In this document: positions 8,516 through 16,246 of the stretch, one piece after another
Layout of the letters: the number at the start of each line of letters is the position of its first letter
Position numbering within the stretch: position 1 is the stretch's first letter
NCBI GenBank assembly: GCA_024398125.1
Contig: JAKSJO010000014.1
Span: 1 to 64,000, forward strand
DNA: 64,000 bases
Direction: 5' to 3'
DNA from: Bacteroidales bacterium
GTDB taxonomy: Bacteria > Bacteroidota > Bacteroidia > Bacteroidales > UBA932
Notes under the pieces: generated by a model
The model's database searches: none
Seen by the model: only the letters and a program-made list of their open reading frames with translations
Told to the model about the DNA's origin: nothing
Made by a program: the position numbers and the translations under genes

Positions 8516-9877
8516 ATGAAAAAACTATTCACCACGACGGTAATCCTTGTTACCGCACTCGTATTGATTTCATCCTGCACGGAGGTTAATCCTTATGGCC
8601 TCAGGATAGACAGAAATGGCTTGGTAATTATGCCTGAGGGTAAGGAAGTCTACATCCAGCAGGAATGGAAGGACAGCCTTCAGTTGGATCTTCAGGACCC
8701 TGAGAGCGAATGGAGCTACCATCGCATGTACTGCACCAAGGATATCTCCATCTTCTGGCAGAAAGGCTTTGGCACTGACCCGTCGGTGGCTCCGGATCTT
8801 GACGGCCATCCTATGACCTTTGATGTGTTCAGAGTTGCTGACCGCATCCAGTATTTCTATGACTATTTCTACGAACATATGGGCTTTATACAGCCTGGAT
8901 CAAAGGCTGAAAAGTACCGTATGCTCTGTTTTGTCAAATATGATCTAGAGGCGACCGCTTATGGCGGCAATGTCGATGATACTATCGGAGCGCTCTGGGT
9001 TACACCTGTCCGCATTCAGGACGAGGCGATGAACTGTATCGCCCATGAACTCGGCCACGCTTTCCAGTTCCAGATTCTAAGCGATGGAACAGGAGATGGA
9101 TGGGGAGGTTCGGGATTCTATGAGATGACTTCCCAGTGGATGCTTTGGACGGTCAACAATGACTGGATGACTTCAGAAAAATATCATTGGGATGATTTCA
9201 ATAAGCTTACCCATAAGGCTTATCTGGACGGATCCAACATTTACCATTCTCCTTATGTTCTCATGTGGTGGTCACAGCAGCATGGAGAGCCGATCATTGC
9301 CGACCTCTATCGTGAAGGCAAACGTGGGGACGATCCGGTAATCACTTACAAGGAGCATTTCAATATGAACCAGGAACAGTTCAATGATGATATGTATGAG
9401 GGCGTAAGAACCTTCATAAACTGGGACTGGAAAAATGAGATTATCTATAACGAGGCCCGTCCGTATGCCAACAAGAACGTGACAGCACTTGTAGATGCCG
9501 GTGATGGATGGCAGAGAGTATCTCCGGAAAACTGCCCTGAGAATTATGGTTACAACGGCATTGCACTTCCTCTGCCTAAGCAGGGAGAGACTGTGTATGT
9601 CAGCTTCCGTGGTGAGGCTGGACTCAAGGGCTACAGCAACGCCCACGTCGAGAATGCGGGTTGGCGCTATGGCTTCGTGGCAGTGGACAAGGACGGCAAG
9701 GCAAGTTATGGCGAGACCCACTCGGAGAAGGAGGCTACCATAAGCTATACCGCAGATGCCGAACTCAGCTATCTTTGGCTCGTGGTAATGGGCGCACCGA
9801 CTGAGCATATCCAGCTTCCTGGCTGGGGTTCGCGTGGCCCGAACGACCAGTGGCCATATTCGATCAGAATAAAATAA
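8516..9877 (+). CDS. Secreted lipoprotein with HExxH zinc-metallopeptidase motif (resembles DUF6055-type proteins)
   Basis: A 453-residue protein with an N-terminal lipoprotein leader (lipobox ISSC, Cys at about 21). A gluzincin-like active site is visible: H177-E-L-G-H181, with a candidate third zinc ligand Glu203 in FYEMTSQ, 22 residues downstream. Many Trp and Tyr residues and a beta-rich C-terminal third (about 320-453) suggest a carbohydrate- or protein-binding sandwich. I do not recognise a named peptidase. Bacteroidetes proteins of the DUF6055 type share this layout, but that comparison is from memory. The gene stands alone between two near-identical terminators. The substrate is unknown. 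Confidence 0.75.
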   Translation: MKKLFTTTVILVTALVLISSCTEVNPYGLRIDRNGLVIMPEGKEVYIQQEWKDSLQLDLQDPESEWSYHRMYCTKDISIFWQKGFGTDPSVAPDLDGHPMTFDVFRVADRIQYFYDYFYEHMGFIQPGSKAEKYRMLCFVKYDLEATAYGGNVDDTIGALWVTPVRIQDEAMNCIAHELGHAFQFQILSDGTGDGWGGSGFYEMTSQWMLWTVNNDWMTSEKYHWDDFNKLTHKAYLDGSNIYHSPYVLMWWSQQHGEPIIADLYREGKRGDDPVITYKEHFNMNQEQFNDDMYEGVRTFINWDWKNEIIYNEARPYANKNVTALVDAGDGWQRVSPENCPENYGYNGIALPLPKQGETVYVSFRGEAGLKGYSNAHVENAGWRYGFVAVDKDGKASYGETHSEKEATISYTADAELSYLWLVVMGAPTEHIQLPGWGSRGPNDQWPYSIRIK

Positions 9878-9878
9878 G

Positions 9879-9913
9879 AAAAGGCCGCGACTCAAGTCGT
9901 GGCCTTTTTTTTT
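9879..9913 (+). terminator. Bidirectional terminator between the metallopeptidase gene and the small minus-strand gene
   Basis: Stem GGCC-g-CGAC / GTCG-t-GGCC with loop TCAA, preceded by AAAA and followed by T9. The T-run serves the plus-strand gene. On the minus strand GGCC-TTTT-C follows the stem, so it can also end the small gene at 9939-10052. Confidence 0.85.
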
Positions 9914-9938
9914 AAATATATATAATACTACTGATTTT

Positions 9939-10052
9939 CTACTTCATTCTCTTTCCAGGGTGGTGTCGGATAGCACAGATCAGCAATGATATGAATCCTA
10001 TGCCCAGAATGATTGAGAATATGGTGATCTTTGTAATGCTTCCGTCAGCCAT
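9939..10052 (-). CDS. Putative 37-residue single-pass membrane peptide
   Basis: A short reading frame in an otherwise gene-free 320-bp stretch (9878-10197). The peptide has a polar start (MADGSITK), one hydrophobic segment of about 20 residues rich in Ile/Leu/Gly/Phe (residues 9-28), and a strongly basic tail (R-H-H-P-G-K-R-M-K). This is the design of small bacterial membrane proteins, positive inside. A -7-like box (CATCTTTG, 10073-10080) lies 20 bp before the ATG, and the terminator at 9879-9913 follows the stop. An in-frame ATG at 10091 would add 13 residues but lies upstream of that box. I recognise no family. Function unknown. Confidence 0.5.
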   Translation of the reverse strand: MADGSITKITIFSIILGIGFISLLICAIRHHPGKRMK

Positions 10053-10142
10053 AGCTTCAATGTTTACTTGTGCAAAGATGCATTTTTGCATTGAAACTCA
10101 CTTGTACAGCTGTCAATTCCTGTTGTAGATTCGTCAAAAATA

Positions 10143-10175
10143 ATAGGACAAACGTCAAATTGACGATTATCCTAT
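10143..10175 (-). terminator. 33-bp inverted repeat after the AraC-type gene (terminator or operator)
   Basis: ATAGGA and TCCTAT flank a perfect CGTCAA-A-TTGACG palindrome. On the minus strand the repeat is 22 bp past the regulator stop and is followed by ATTATTTTT, which suits a terminator. The perfect central palindrome also suits a dimeric DNA-binding site in front of the small gene at 9939-10052. Confidence 0.55.
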
Positions 10176-10197
10176 CGTTTTCTGCTGTATAGACACG

Positions 10198-11289
10198 CTA
10201 TTCTCTTGTAATCTTTTTCCTCCATTCGCTTGGAGATTCGCCATGCCTCTCCTTGAATTTGCGGCCAAGATAGCCGGAGTCATTGTATCCGCACTGTGTC
10301 GCTACGTCTGCTATGGTCAGATCGGTATTCCTGAGCAGATCCTCGGCATGGGCCAATCGAAGGGAATTGACATATTCCGGGAATGTCATTCCGATTTTGG
10401 ATGACATCATCTGGGAGAAATAGGTTCTGTTGGTATGCAGCTGCTTGACAATTTCCTCTGATGTACAGTGAGGCTCGAGATAAAGTTTCTGGCCCTCGAC
10501 GAGCTCCTTCAGCTGTACAGCCATTGCACCATACTGCTGTTGTACGTAGACATTGACATCCTTTACGTCCTCGCCTTTCTCATTCTGTACCGGAGACAGG
10601 TCAAAGCGTAACGCGAGAAGAACGTTGATGGCTGTAACGATAAGGCTGTATGTGATGAAGTAGAACCATTTTCCCAACGGGCTGCGAAGCTCTTCATACG
10701 TCATGCTGGACATCATTATGGCCGCTATGATCGTGATACCCCACCAGATCAGGAAGGCATAGATCTTCGGATTGAGGCGCAGATTGTTGTCGCGGATCTT
10801 CTTGATGAAAGGGATAATTCGTCCAATGCTCACAATTGCCTGGAGAATCACTACTAAATCACCTGTGTAAAGGCCGTGCTTAGCCACCCCATTCTGGAAG
10901 ATGACAACGGCAAACGGTTCGTGAATATGATCCGGGTATGAGAATGGTTTGAAAGGGTTGTAGATGAATATCTGCGGTACGAATGAGAGTGCAGCCAGAA
11001 CCCATAGAATAATTGTCGTGGAATTGTTACGGACACGACCGGCCTGCTGCGAGAAAAACATGTAGCTAAGCGGTATGATGCACGAACCTGCGGCCATCTG
11101 CACTATGTGCCATCCTACGGAAATACCGTCAGTGATCATGATGTAGACCAGAAAGGCATTCAGCAGGACAAAAAGCGCAAGGACAGAGAAGATAAGGGCA
11201 TGATTGAACTGCCTGTATTTCATCTTGGCGGAAAACGCCCAGAACATGGACGCGACTGCGGGTATCAGTGTTATCAGTTGAATGCTCAT
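10198..11289 (-). CDS. Membrane-embedded AraC-family transcriptional regulator
   Basis: A 363-residue protein with about seven hydrophobic helices in residues 2-226 (near 2-21, 30-52, 60-79, 90-109, 142-160, 174-195, 207-226). A linker rich in charged residues follows, then an AraC-type double helix-turn-helix domain at about 265-360 (YFSQMMSSKIGMTFPEYVN; then IADVATQCGYNDSGYLGRKF). The signal is presumably sensed in the membrane or periplasm and passed directly to the DNA-binding domain. It lies 41 bp after the stop of the NamZ-type gene on the same strand with no clear promoter between, so it is probably co-transcribed. Targets are unknown; neighbouring envelope genes are candidates. Confidence 0.88.
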   Translation of the reverse strand: MSIQLITLIPAVASMFWAFSAKMKYRQFNHALIFSVLALFVLLNAFLVYIMITDGISVGWHIVQMAAGSCIIPLSYMFFSQQAGRVRNNSTTIILWVLAALSFVPQIFIYNPFKPFSYPDHIHEPFAVVIFQNGVAKHGLYTGDLVVILQAIVSIGRIIPFIKKIRDNNLRLNPKIYAFLIWWGITIIAAIMMSSMTYEELRSPLGKWFYFITYSLIVTAINVLLALRFDLSPVQNEKGEDVKDVNVYVQQQYGAMAVQLKELVEGQKLYLEPHCTSEEIVKQLHTNRTYFSQMMSSKIGMTFPEYVNSLRLAHAEDLLRNTDLTIADVATQCGYNDSGYLGRKFKERHGESPSEWRKKITRE

Positions 11290-11330
11290 CGTTCTTGCTT
11301 GTTTGGGAGAACAGGATAACGGTTTTTGAT

Positions 11331-12542
11331 TTATTCGGCGTAGAGGAGGTATGGCTTGCGCTGGGCCTTGAAGGCGGTGACGTCATCCTGCCAGCGTGCC
11401 TTTATCTCATCGGCGGTGTTGCCGGCCTCGATCATCTCACGTACCCATGACACTCCGGTAAGGAGGTTGAAGAAACCGTTCTTGAGGAAGAAGTCCTCGG
11501 AGTTGAGATCATGATATGCATCGATGACATATTCGAGATTGATTCCGTCTGCCCAGATATCTTCGTAAGACAGCTCGCGAAGGTCACGGCCATGGCATTC
11601 TTCGTCCATGCATACAGGTGCCTTCGCGCCCGGCATGCTGCGAGGGGTGAAGCTGAAGCCGGATCCCTTCATGTCCGGATGTCCGTACATCTCGAAAGGA
11701 TGGTCGGTGCCGCGGCCAAGGGAAACAACTGTTCCCTCGAAGAAACAGGTTGAGGCATAGAGATAGATGGCCCTCATGTCCTTGAGGTTTGGAGATGGCG
11801 GCATGATAAGGTCATATCTGGTCTGGTGGCCGTAGTTGAGGCATGGAACGACCTTCAGGTCGCACTTGAGACCGTCAGGGATCCAGCCTTCGCCGTTGAT
11901 CATCTGCGCAAGCTCGCCCAGAGTCATGCCATGCACGATAGGGATAGGCAGGCGACCGATGCCGCTGCTGTAGTTCTCGGTATCGAGAATAGGACCGTCA
12001 ACGTAGAATCCGTTAGGGTTGGGACGGTCCAGCAGCACGACCTCCTTGCCTTTCTCGGCACAGGCGGTCATGAGGTTGTACATGGTGATGTAGTAGGTAT
12101 AGTATCTGAGACCTACGTCCTGGATATCGATGACCAGCACGTCGAAACTGTCCATCGCCTCATCGGTAGGTCTGTTCCCCTTGCCGCCGTAGAGCGACAG
12201 GATAGGGACACCTGTTTTCGGGTCAGTCGAACTGCTGACATGCTCGCCGGCGTCCGCGTCACCTCTGAAACCATGCTCAGGGGAGAAGATAGCCTTGACA
12301 TCCATTCCCTTCTCCATGAGAAGGTCAAGCAGATGCGGACCGTAGACACCGTTTTCAGCATCGATTACAACGTCTCCGACAATGCCGCTCATATTGCTGA
12401 ATATGGCGACTCTCTTGCCTTCGAGCATAGGAATGTATACATCGCTTCTTTCGTCACCAAGGATGACGCGGTCCTCTTCGACAGCACCGGAACAGGCCAG
12501 GGCGGTCAGAACCATCGTAAATAGGGCAATCAGTTTCTTCAT
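11331..12542 (-). CDS. namZ: NamZ-type exo-beta-N-acetylmuramidase (DUF1343, GH171)
   Basis: A 403-residue exported protein. MKKLIALF... begins a signal sequence with a possible lipobox Cys at about 17 (ALAC). The DUF1343 core is clear: IFSPEHGFRG, VLVIDIQDVGLRYYTY, VLLDRPNPNG and a late LGRGTDHPFE. Characterised members remove terminal N-acetylmuramate from peptidoglycan fragments, serving MurNAc recovery. The frame stays open far upstream through the opposite-strand transporter, but the ATG at 12542 is chosen because the signal peptide starts there and a -7 box sits 4 bp before it. The membrane AraC regulator is directly downstream. Confidence 0.9.
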   Translation of the reverse strand: MKKLIALFTMVLTALACSGAVEEDRVILGDERSDVYIPMLEGKRVAIFSNMSGIVGDVVIDAENGVYGPHLLDLLMEKGMDVKAIFSPEHGFRGDADAGEHVSSSTDPKTGVPILSLYGGKGNRPTDEAMDSFDVLVIDIQDVGLRYYTYYITMYNLMTACAEKGKEVVLLDRPNPNGFYVDGPILDTENYSSGIGRLPIPIVHGMTLGELAQMINGEGWIPDGLKCDLKVVPCLNYGHQTRYDLIMPPSPNLKDMRAIYLYASTCFFEGTVVSLGRGTDHPFEMYGHPDMKGSGFSFTPRSMPGAKAPVCMDEECHGRDLRELSYEDIWADGINLEYVIDAYHDLNSEDFFLKNGFFNLLTGVSWVREMIEAGNTADEIKARWQDDVTAFKAQRKPYLLYAE

Positions 12543-12546
12543 ATAG

Positions 12547-12554
12547 CAAAGATA
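12547..12554 (-). promoter_or_regulatory. -7 element for the namZ gene
   Basis: TATCTTTG on the minus strand ends 4 bases before the ATG at 12542, so the transcript should be leaderless or nearly so. Confidence 0.6.
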
Positions 12555-12587
12555 ATAATTTGTTCCACGCGGTTGAGGATATTTTCT

Positions 12588-12595
12588 TACATTTG
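12588..12595 (+). promoter_or_regulatory. -7 element for the AAE transporter
   Basis: TACATTTG lies 49 bp before the ATG at 12645 and is divergent from the namZ promoter. Confidence 0.55.
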
Positions 12596-12644
12596 CGCCC
12601 GAAAAAGTTGTTTTGTACAAAACAGACTCATAAGAAAGCGAACG

Positions 12645-14312
12645 ATGAACTTCATACCCCAGGATCTTCTCCAACCTACAGTAATCCAGACAGTCTTTGT
12701 CATCTCCCTTGTGAGCGTGCTCGGCATATATCTTGGACGCATCAAGATAGGTGGCATATCCCTGGGCATCACCTTTGTCTTTTTCGTCGGTATCATCGCT
12801 GCATATCTTGGTGTCACCCTCAATCCGGACATGCTTGGATATGCCCAGAACTTCGGTCTCATCCTCTTTGTCTATACATTGGGACTTGAGGTCGGCCCTG
12901 GATTCTTCAGCTCTTTCAAGAAAGGCGGCGTCACCTTGAACATGCTGAGCATAGGACTTATCCTGGCAGGTACCCTGATGGCGCTTGGACTGTGGGCCGT
13001 GACCCCTCTGCCTCTTAACGAGATGATGGGGCTTCTCTGTGGAGCCGTTACCAACACCCCGATGCTTGGTGCCGCGCAGCAGACCCTTCTCCAGATCGAT
13101 CCAGACAGCGCCGCGGCAGCGGATATGGCGATGAGCTGTGCTGTAGCATATCCTATGGGTGTAATCGGAATGATTGTCGCGATCATCGTGCTCCGATGGA
13201 CGTTCAAGAAGTTCCACAAGCCTATCGAAAACAAGGAAGACAAGGATTCCACCTTCATCGGTGAGTATGAAGTTTCCAACCCTGCGGTTTTCGAGAAGAC
13301 CATCGGAGATGTGATGAAGCTGCTTGACGTGACCATCGTGATCTCGAGAGTATGGAACGAGGGCAAGGTCCATATCCCGGCCGGCGGCATGCTCCTTCAT
13401 AAGGGAGACCATCTCATGGTCGTTTCCGACCGCAAGGACACAGACCGCATCACAGCTCTCTTCGGACATATGGTACCAAAGGACTGGAACGGCTCGGACA
13501 TCGATTGGAATGCCATCGACAGGGAAGTGGTCTGCCGCGAAATCTATGTTACGGAAGATAAGCTCAACGGTGTCCGTCTTGGCTCGCTCAAGCTTCGCAA
13601 TGCATACGGAATCAACATAACACGTGTCAACCGTGCCGGTATCATGCTGGTCGCATCCCGCGATCTCATCCTCCAGCTCGGAGATAAACTTACCATCGTG
13701 GGTGACGCAAAGGCTATCGACAACGTCGCAAACCTGCTGGGCAATCATGAGAGCCAGCTGGATACACCTAACCTGCCGGTTCTCTTCATAGGCCTTGCCC
13801 TCGGTGTCCTGGTCGGCGCGATCGGATTCTCCATCCCGGGCATGAGCATGCCTGTACGCCTGGGCCTGGCCGGCGGTCCTATCCTGGTCGGAATCCTTCT
13901 TGGCGCGTTCGGCCCGCGTTTCCACCTTACGACATATACGACCCACAGTGCGATACTTATCCTTCGTCAATTCGGTATAATCACCTATCTGGCGGGCCTC
14001 GGACTCAATTCCGGAGCCGGATTCTTTGACAAGGTACTTACCCTTGACGGTCTTGTCTGGCTGGCAATCGGTTTCATTCTTGCTCTTGTCCCGGTACTTT
14101 TTGTCGGTGTCATCGCCATGAAACGCTACAAGCTGGATTTCACCCACTGCGTCGGCATGCTCTGCGGTACCATGGCCAACCCGATGGCGCTCACATACGC
14201 CGAGACCACAGGTATCGGCGAGGAAGCTCCGGTCGCATACGCTACAGTCTATCCGGTTACAATGTTCCTGCGTGTCATCATCGCCCAGGTCGTGATGATT
14301 CTATTCTGCTAG
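12645..14312 (+). CDS. AAE-family (aspartate:alanine exchanger type) transporter with two RCK_C domains
   Basis: A 555-residue inner membrane protein. Hydrophobic helices at about 10-175 are followed by two cytosolic TrkA-C/RCK_C domains (about 204-273 and 289-366), and a second membrane half (about 380-555) completes the duplicated AAE fold. The repeated phrases LCGAVTNTPMLGAA and LCGTMANPMALTYA in the two halves are the mirrored transport motifs. Family members exchange amino acids or dicarboxylates; the substrate here is not known. The start at 12645 is chosen over the in-frame codon at 12573 because a purine-rich AAGAAAG lies just upstream and the extra N-terminus carries a cysteine-rich non-family sequence. 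Confidence 0.9.
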   Translation: MNFIPQDLLQPTVIQTVFVISLVSVLGIYLGRIKIGGISLGITFVFFVGIIAAYLGVTLNPDMLGYAQNFGLILFVYTLGLEVGPGFFSSFKKGGVTLNMLSIGLILAGTLMALGLWAVTPLPLNEMMGLLCGAVTNTPMLGAAQQTLLQIDPDSAAAADMAMSCAVAYPMGVIGMIVAIIVLRWTFKKFHKPIENKEDKDSTFIGEYEVSNPAVFEKTIGDVMKLLDVTIVISRVWNEGKVHIPAGGMLLHKGDHLMVVSDRKDTDRITALFGHMVPKDWNGSDIDWNAIDREVVCREIYVTEDKLNGVRLGSLKLRNAYGINITRVNRAGIMLVASRDLILQLGDKLTIVGDAKAIDNVANLLGNHESQLDTPNLPVLFIGLALGVLVGAIGFSIPGMSMPVRLGLAGGPILVGILLGAFGPRFHLTTYTTHSAILILRQFGIITYLAGLGLNSGAGFFDKVLTLDGLVWLAIGFILALVPVLFVGVIAMKRYKLDFTHCVGMLCGTMANPMALTYAETTGIGEEAPVAYATVYPVTMFLRVIIAQVVMILFC

Positions 14313-14316
14313 AGGT

Positions 14317-14754
14317 ATGAAGGTACTTTTTGCGTGTCATGGCAATATCTGCCGCAGCCCCATGGCTGAGTATATTTTCAAGGATATGGTCCGCAAGAGA
14401 GGTCTTGGGGACACGTTCACCGAAATCGCTTCGTGTGCAGTGAGCCGCGAGGAGATAGGCAATCCAGTCTATCCACCGGCACGCCGCGAACTTGGCCGTC
14501 ACGGCATAGGCTGCCAGGGACACGCTGCGCGACAGATCACCTTGGCCGACCATGACCATTATGACCTCATAATCCTTATGGACCGCAGCAACATGAGGAT
14601 ACTGCAGCGCATGTGGGGTGACGCCCGTATGGACAAGGTCCGCATGCTTCTCAACCGCGATGTCGCAGACCCATGGTATACAGACGACTTCGAGACCACC
14701 TACGAAGATATCGTAAATGGTCTCGAAGCGTTGATTGAAGAGTATTCAGCCTAG
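14317..14754 (+). CDS. Low-molecular-weight protein tyrosine phosphatase
   Basis: A 145-residue cytosolic phosphatase. The N-terminal P-loop C-H-G-N-I-C-R-S (CX5R, nucleophile Cys7) and the late general-acid loop DPWY are intact. Such enzymes dephosphorylate tyrosine kinases of polysaccharide export or small phosphate esters; no kinase lies nearby. It begins 4 bp after the transporter stop, so it is in the same operon. It ends only 3 bp before the converging TlpA-like gene, with no terminator between them. Confidence 0.93.
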   Translation: MKVLFACHGNICRSPMAEYIFKDMVRKRGLGDTFTEIASCAVSREEIGNPVYPPARRELGRHGIGCQGHAARQITLADHDHYDLIILMDRSNMRILQRMWGDARMDKVRMLLNRDVADPWYTDDFETTYEDIVNGLEALIEEYSA

Positions 14755-14757
14755 TCT

Positions 14758-15264
14758 TTATTTAACGTTGGCTTTCATTGCCTTTGCAAGGTCAGCAGCG
14801 GTGAAGTATCCGCCTACAATCTTTCCCTTAGGGTCCACCAGATAGAAGGTTGGGATCCAGTCGAGTTTGTATGCTTCATTGACCTTGGTCTCCTTCCACT
14901 TGGTGAGTTCACTTGCCTGAGGCCACTTCATTCCGGCTTTCTCGACGTATGAGAGCCATGCGTCCTTCTCGGTATCGAACGAGATTCCGAGGAACTCGCA
15001 CTTCTTGCCACCGTACTGCTTGTAGAGTTCTACAAGCTCAGGTGCTTCCCTGCGGCAGTCGCCGCACCAGCTTGCCCAGAAGTCGATCACGAGGTACTTG
15101 CCCTTGAAATCCTTGAGCGAGATCATCTTTCCCTGTGGTGACGGAACGCTGAATGCGGGAGCCTTCTCACCGGCCTTGATGAGGGTTGAGGCATCCTGTG
15201 CTCCGCAGAAAAGTGTTGAAGCGAATATGGCTGCAATGACAGCCAAAACCTTGAATGTTTTCAT
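14758..15264 (-). CDS. TlpA/ResA-like periplasmic thioredoxin-fold protein
   Basis: A 168-residue exported protein with a signal peptide of about 23 residues ending before AQDAS. The redox/AhpC-TSA fold contains [15 protein letters not shown], so the active site is Cys-Gly-Asp-Cys rather than Cys-Gly-Pro-Cys, with the cis-proline at WIPTFYL. It is probably a thiol-disulfide reductase acting in the periplasm. The start at 15264 is chosen because the signal peptide begins there; the frame extends upstream into the truB tail. It sits 10 bp after truB as the last gene of the 20-kb minus-strand run. Confidence 0.9.
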   Translation of the reverse strand: MKTFKVLAVIAAIFASTLFCGAQDASTLIKAGEKAPAFSVPSPQGKMISLKDFKGKYLVIDFWASWCGDCRREAPELVELYKQYGGKKCEFLGISFDTEKDAWLSYVEKAGMKWPQASELTKWKETKVNEAYKLDWIPTFYLVDPKGKIVGGYFTAADLAKAMKANVK

Positions 15265-15274
15265 ATCTTTTGTT

Positions 15275-16246
15275 TTACTTTGATTCAGTGTTGAATAGGG
15301 CCATGGCTTCGTCGATGCTGAGGGCATCCTCTACGGCAAAGCCTCCGGTTCTTGTGCGTCGGAGGTTGTTGAGGAATGCTCCTGATCCCAGCGATTCTCC
15401 TAGATCTCTGGCGAGGGCCCGGATATATGTGCCCTTCGAACATCCTACGAGTATGTCTGCGCTCGGCAATCCAAGATGATCGATCTCAACCACGTTTATC
15501 CTCGGATTGACCCTCCCTGCTATGGATTCCTGCTGTCCGGTGAGCGTTGTCTCTCCGGAAAACCGTGCCACCCGCGGCACGGAAGCGGGAGGGGCCCATG
15601 CGTCAGCATGGGAGGGGCCGAAGGCGTTTTCAGGAGAGAGCAACCGGTCCGGACAGCCATCCGACCAATCGACAAGGCGAAGGTATCCGATGTTAATCTT
15701 CTGTTTGGAGAGAAGCTCGGCGGCGCTGTGGTCGAAAGCCGCTCCGGACTTCTGCGACGCCTTGAACTCCTTGCGTGCCATCTCGTATGCACGCACGCCA
15801 TCGACCGACTTGGCGGAAAAGAGGGGAGCGACCTGCTCCTGCTCTCCGACGAAAGATGGCAGGACGGACTCTAGTGATGCTTTGGATACGCCATCAAGAG
15901 GGTAGAATGCATCTACCTCCTTCTCTCTGTCATATGAAGCCGTCGTTGCCCCGAAAGAGATGCCTGCAAGGTACTCCTTGTCATGAGCCTGAAGCTCCTG
16001 AGCCAGACGTGTCGCCTTGCCCAGACAGACCAGAAGCACTCCTGTTGCAAGCGGATCCAGGGTGCCGGCATGGCCTACCTTGAGGTTCTTCTTGTTGAAA
16101 TGCCTTATCGAGGCATACTTCAGCTTGCGGATCACGTCCGCCGAGGTCCACCTGTAAGGCTTGTCGACAGGAATAATGATACCTGACGGGTAATCATCGA
16201 TATTGCCCGTCAGGACCAGTCCTCTGTGTGCTATGAGAGCGTCCAA
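15275..16246 (-). CDS. truB: tRNA pseudouridine-55 synthase, interrupted in frame by a palindromic element
   Basis: Isomerises U55 in the T-loop of tRNAs. The catalytic motif [12 protein letters not shown] is intact (Asp64), and the late [14 protein letters not shown] confirms TruB. At 323 residues it is longer than most relatives (about 230-300). The excess lies between the strand LRLVDW (189-194) and the region resuming at about 245. This stretch, residues 197-239, is encoded exactly by the 126-bp palindromic element at 15532-15657 and reads as a Pro/Arg/Ser-rich low-complexity loop. The start is a TTG immediately after the rpiB stop (TAG-TTG), because no ATG precedes the conserved domain. 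Activity is presumably retained because the insert lies away from the catalytic Asp. Confidence 0.93.
   Translation of the reverse strand: MDALIAHRGLVLTGNIDDYPSGIIIPVDKPYRWTSADVIRKLKYASIRHFNKKNLKVGHAGTLDPLATGVLLVCLGKATRLAQELQAHDKEYLAGISFGATTASYDREKEVDAFYPLDGVSKASLESVLPSFVGEQEQVAPLFSAKSVDGVRAYEMARKEFKASQKSGAAFDHSAAELLSKQKINIGYLRLVDWSDGCPDRLLSPENAFGPSHADAWAPPASVPRVARFSGETTLTGQQESIAGRVNPRINVVEIDHLGLPSADILVGCSKGTYIRALARDLGESLGSGAFLNNLRRTRTGGFAVEDALSIDEAMALFNTESK
15532..15657. repeat. 126-bp nested palindromic element inserted in truB (REP/RPE-like)
   Basis: The outer arms are GCTGTCCGG (15532-15540) and CCGGACAGC (15649-15657). Inside them GTTG/CAAC (15546, 15641), CTCTCC/GGAGAG (15551, 15633) and GAAAAC/GTTTTC (15558, 15626) continue an imperfect stem. 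Two inner hairpins follow: CCGTGCC/GGCACGG (15563-15582) and CCCATGC-GTCA-GCATGGG (15595-15612). GGGAGGGGCC occurs twice (15587-15596 and 15610-15619), each with a GGAG tetranucleotide next to a hairpin, as in REP elements. The length is 42 codons with no stop in the truB frame. No second copy is seen in the window, and no transposase of the RAYT type. Confidence 0.85.

Noticed and set aside
12543..14147. A very long open frame on the minus strand upstream of, and in frame with, namZ
   Set aside because: It runs antisense through the AAE transporter, whose domains are clear. The peptide is highly charged, Cys/His/Asp-rich and without any fold or start signal. The namZ signal peptide and -7 box mark the real start at 12542.
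15480..15905. Plus-strand open frames over the truB insertion
   Set aside because: They arise from the GC-rich palindromic element and the reverse complement of truB, and they have no family features. The truB frame on the minus strand carries all conserved motifs.
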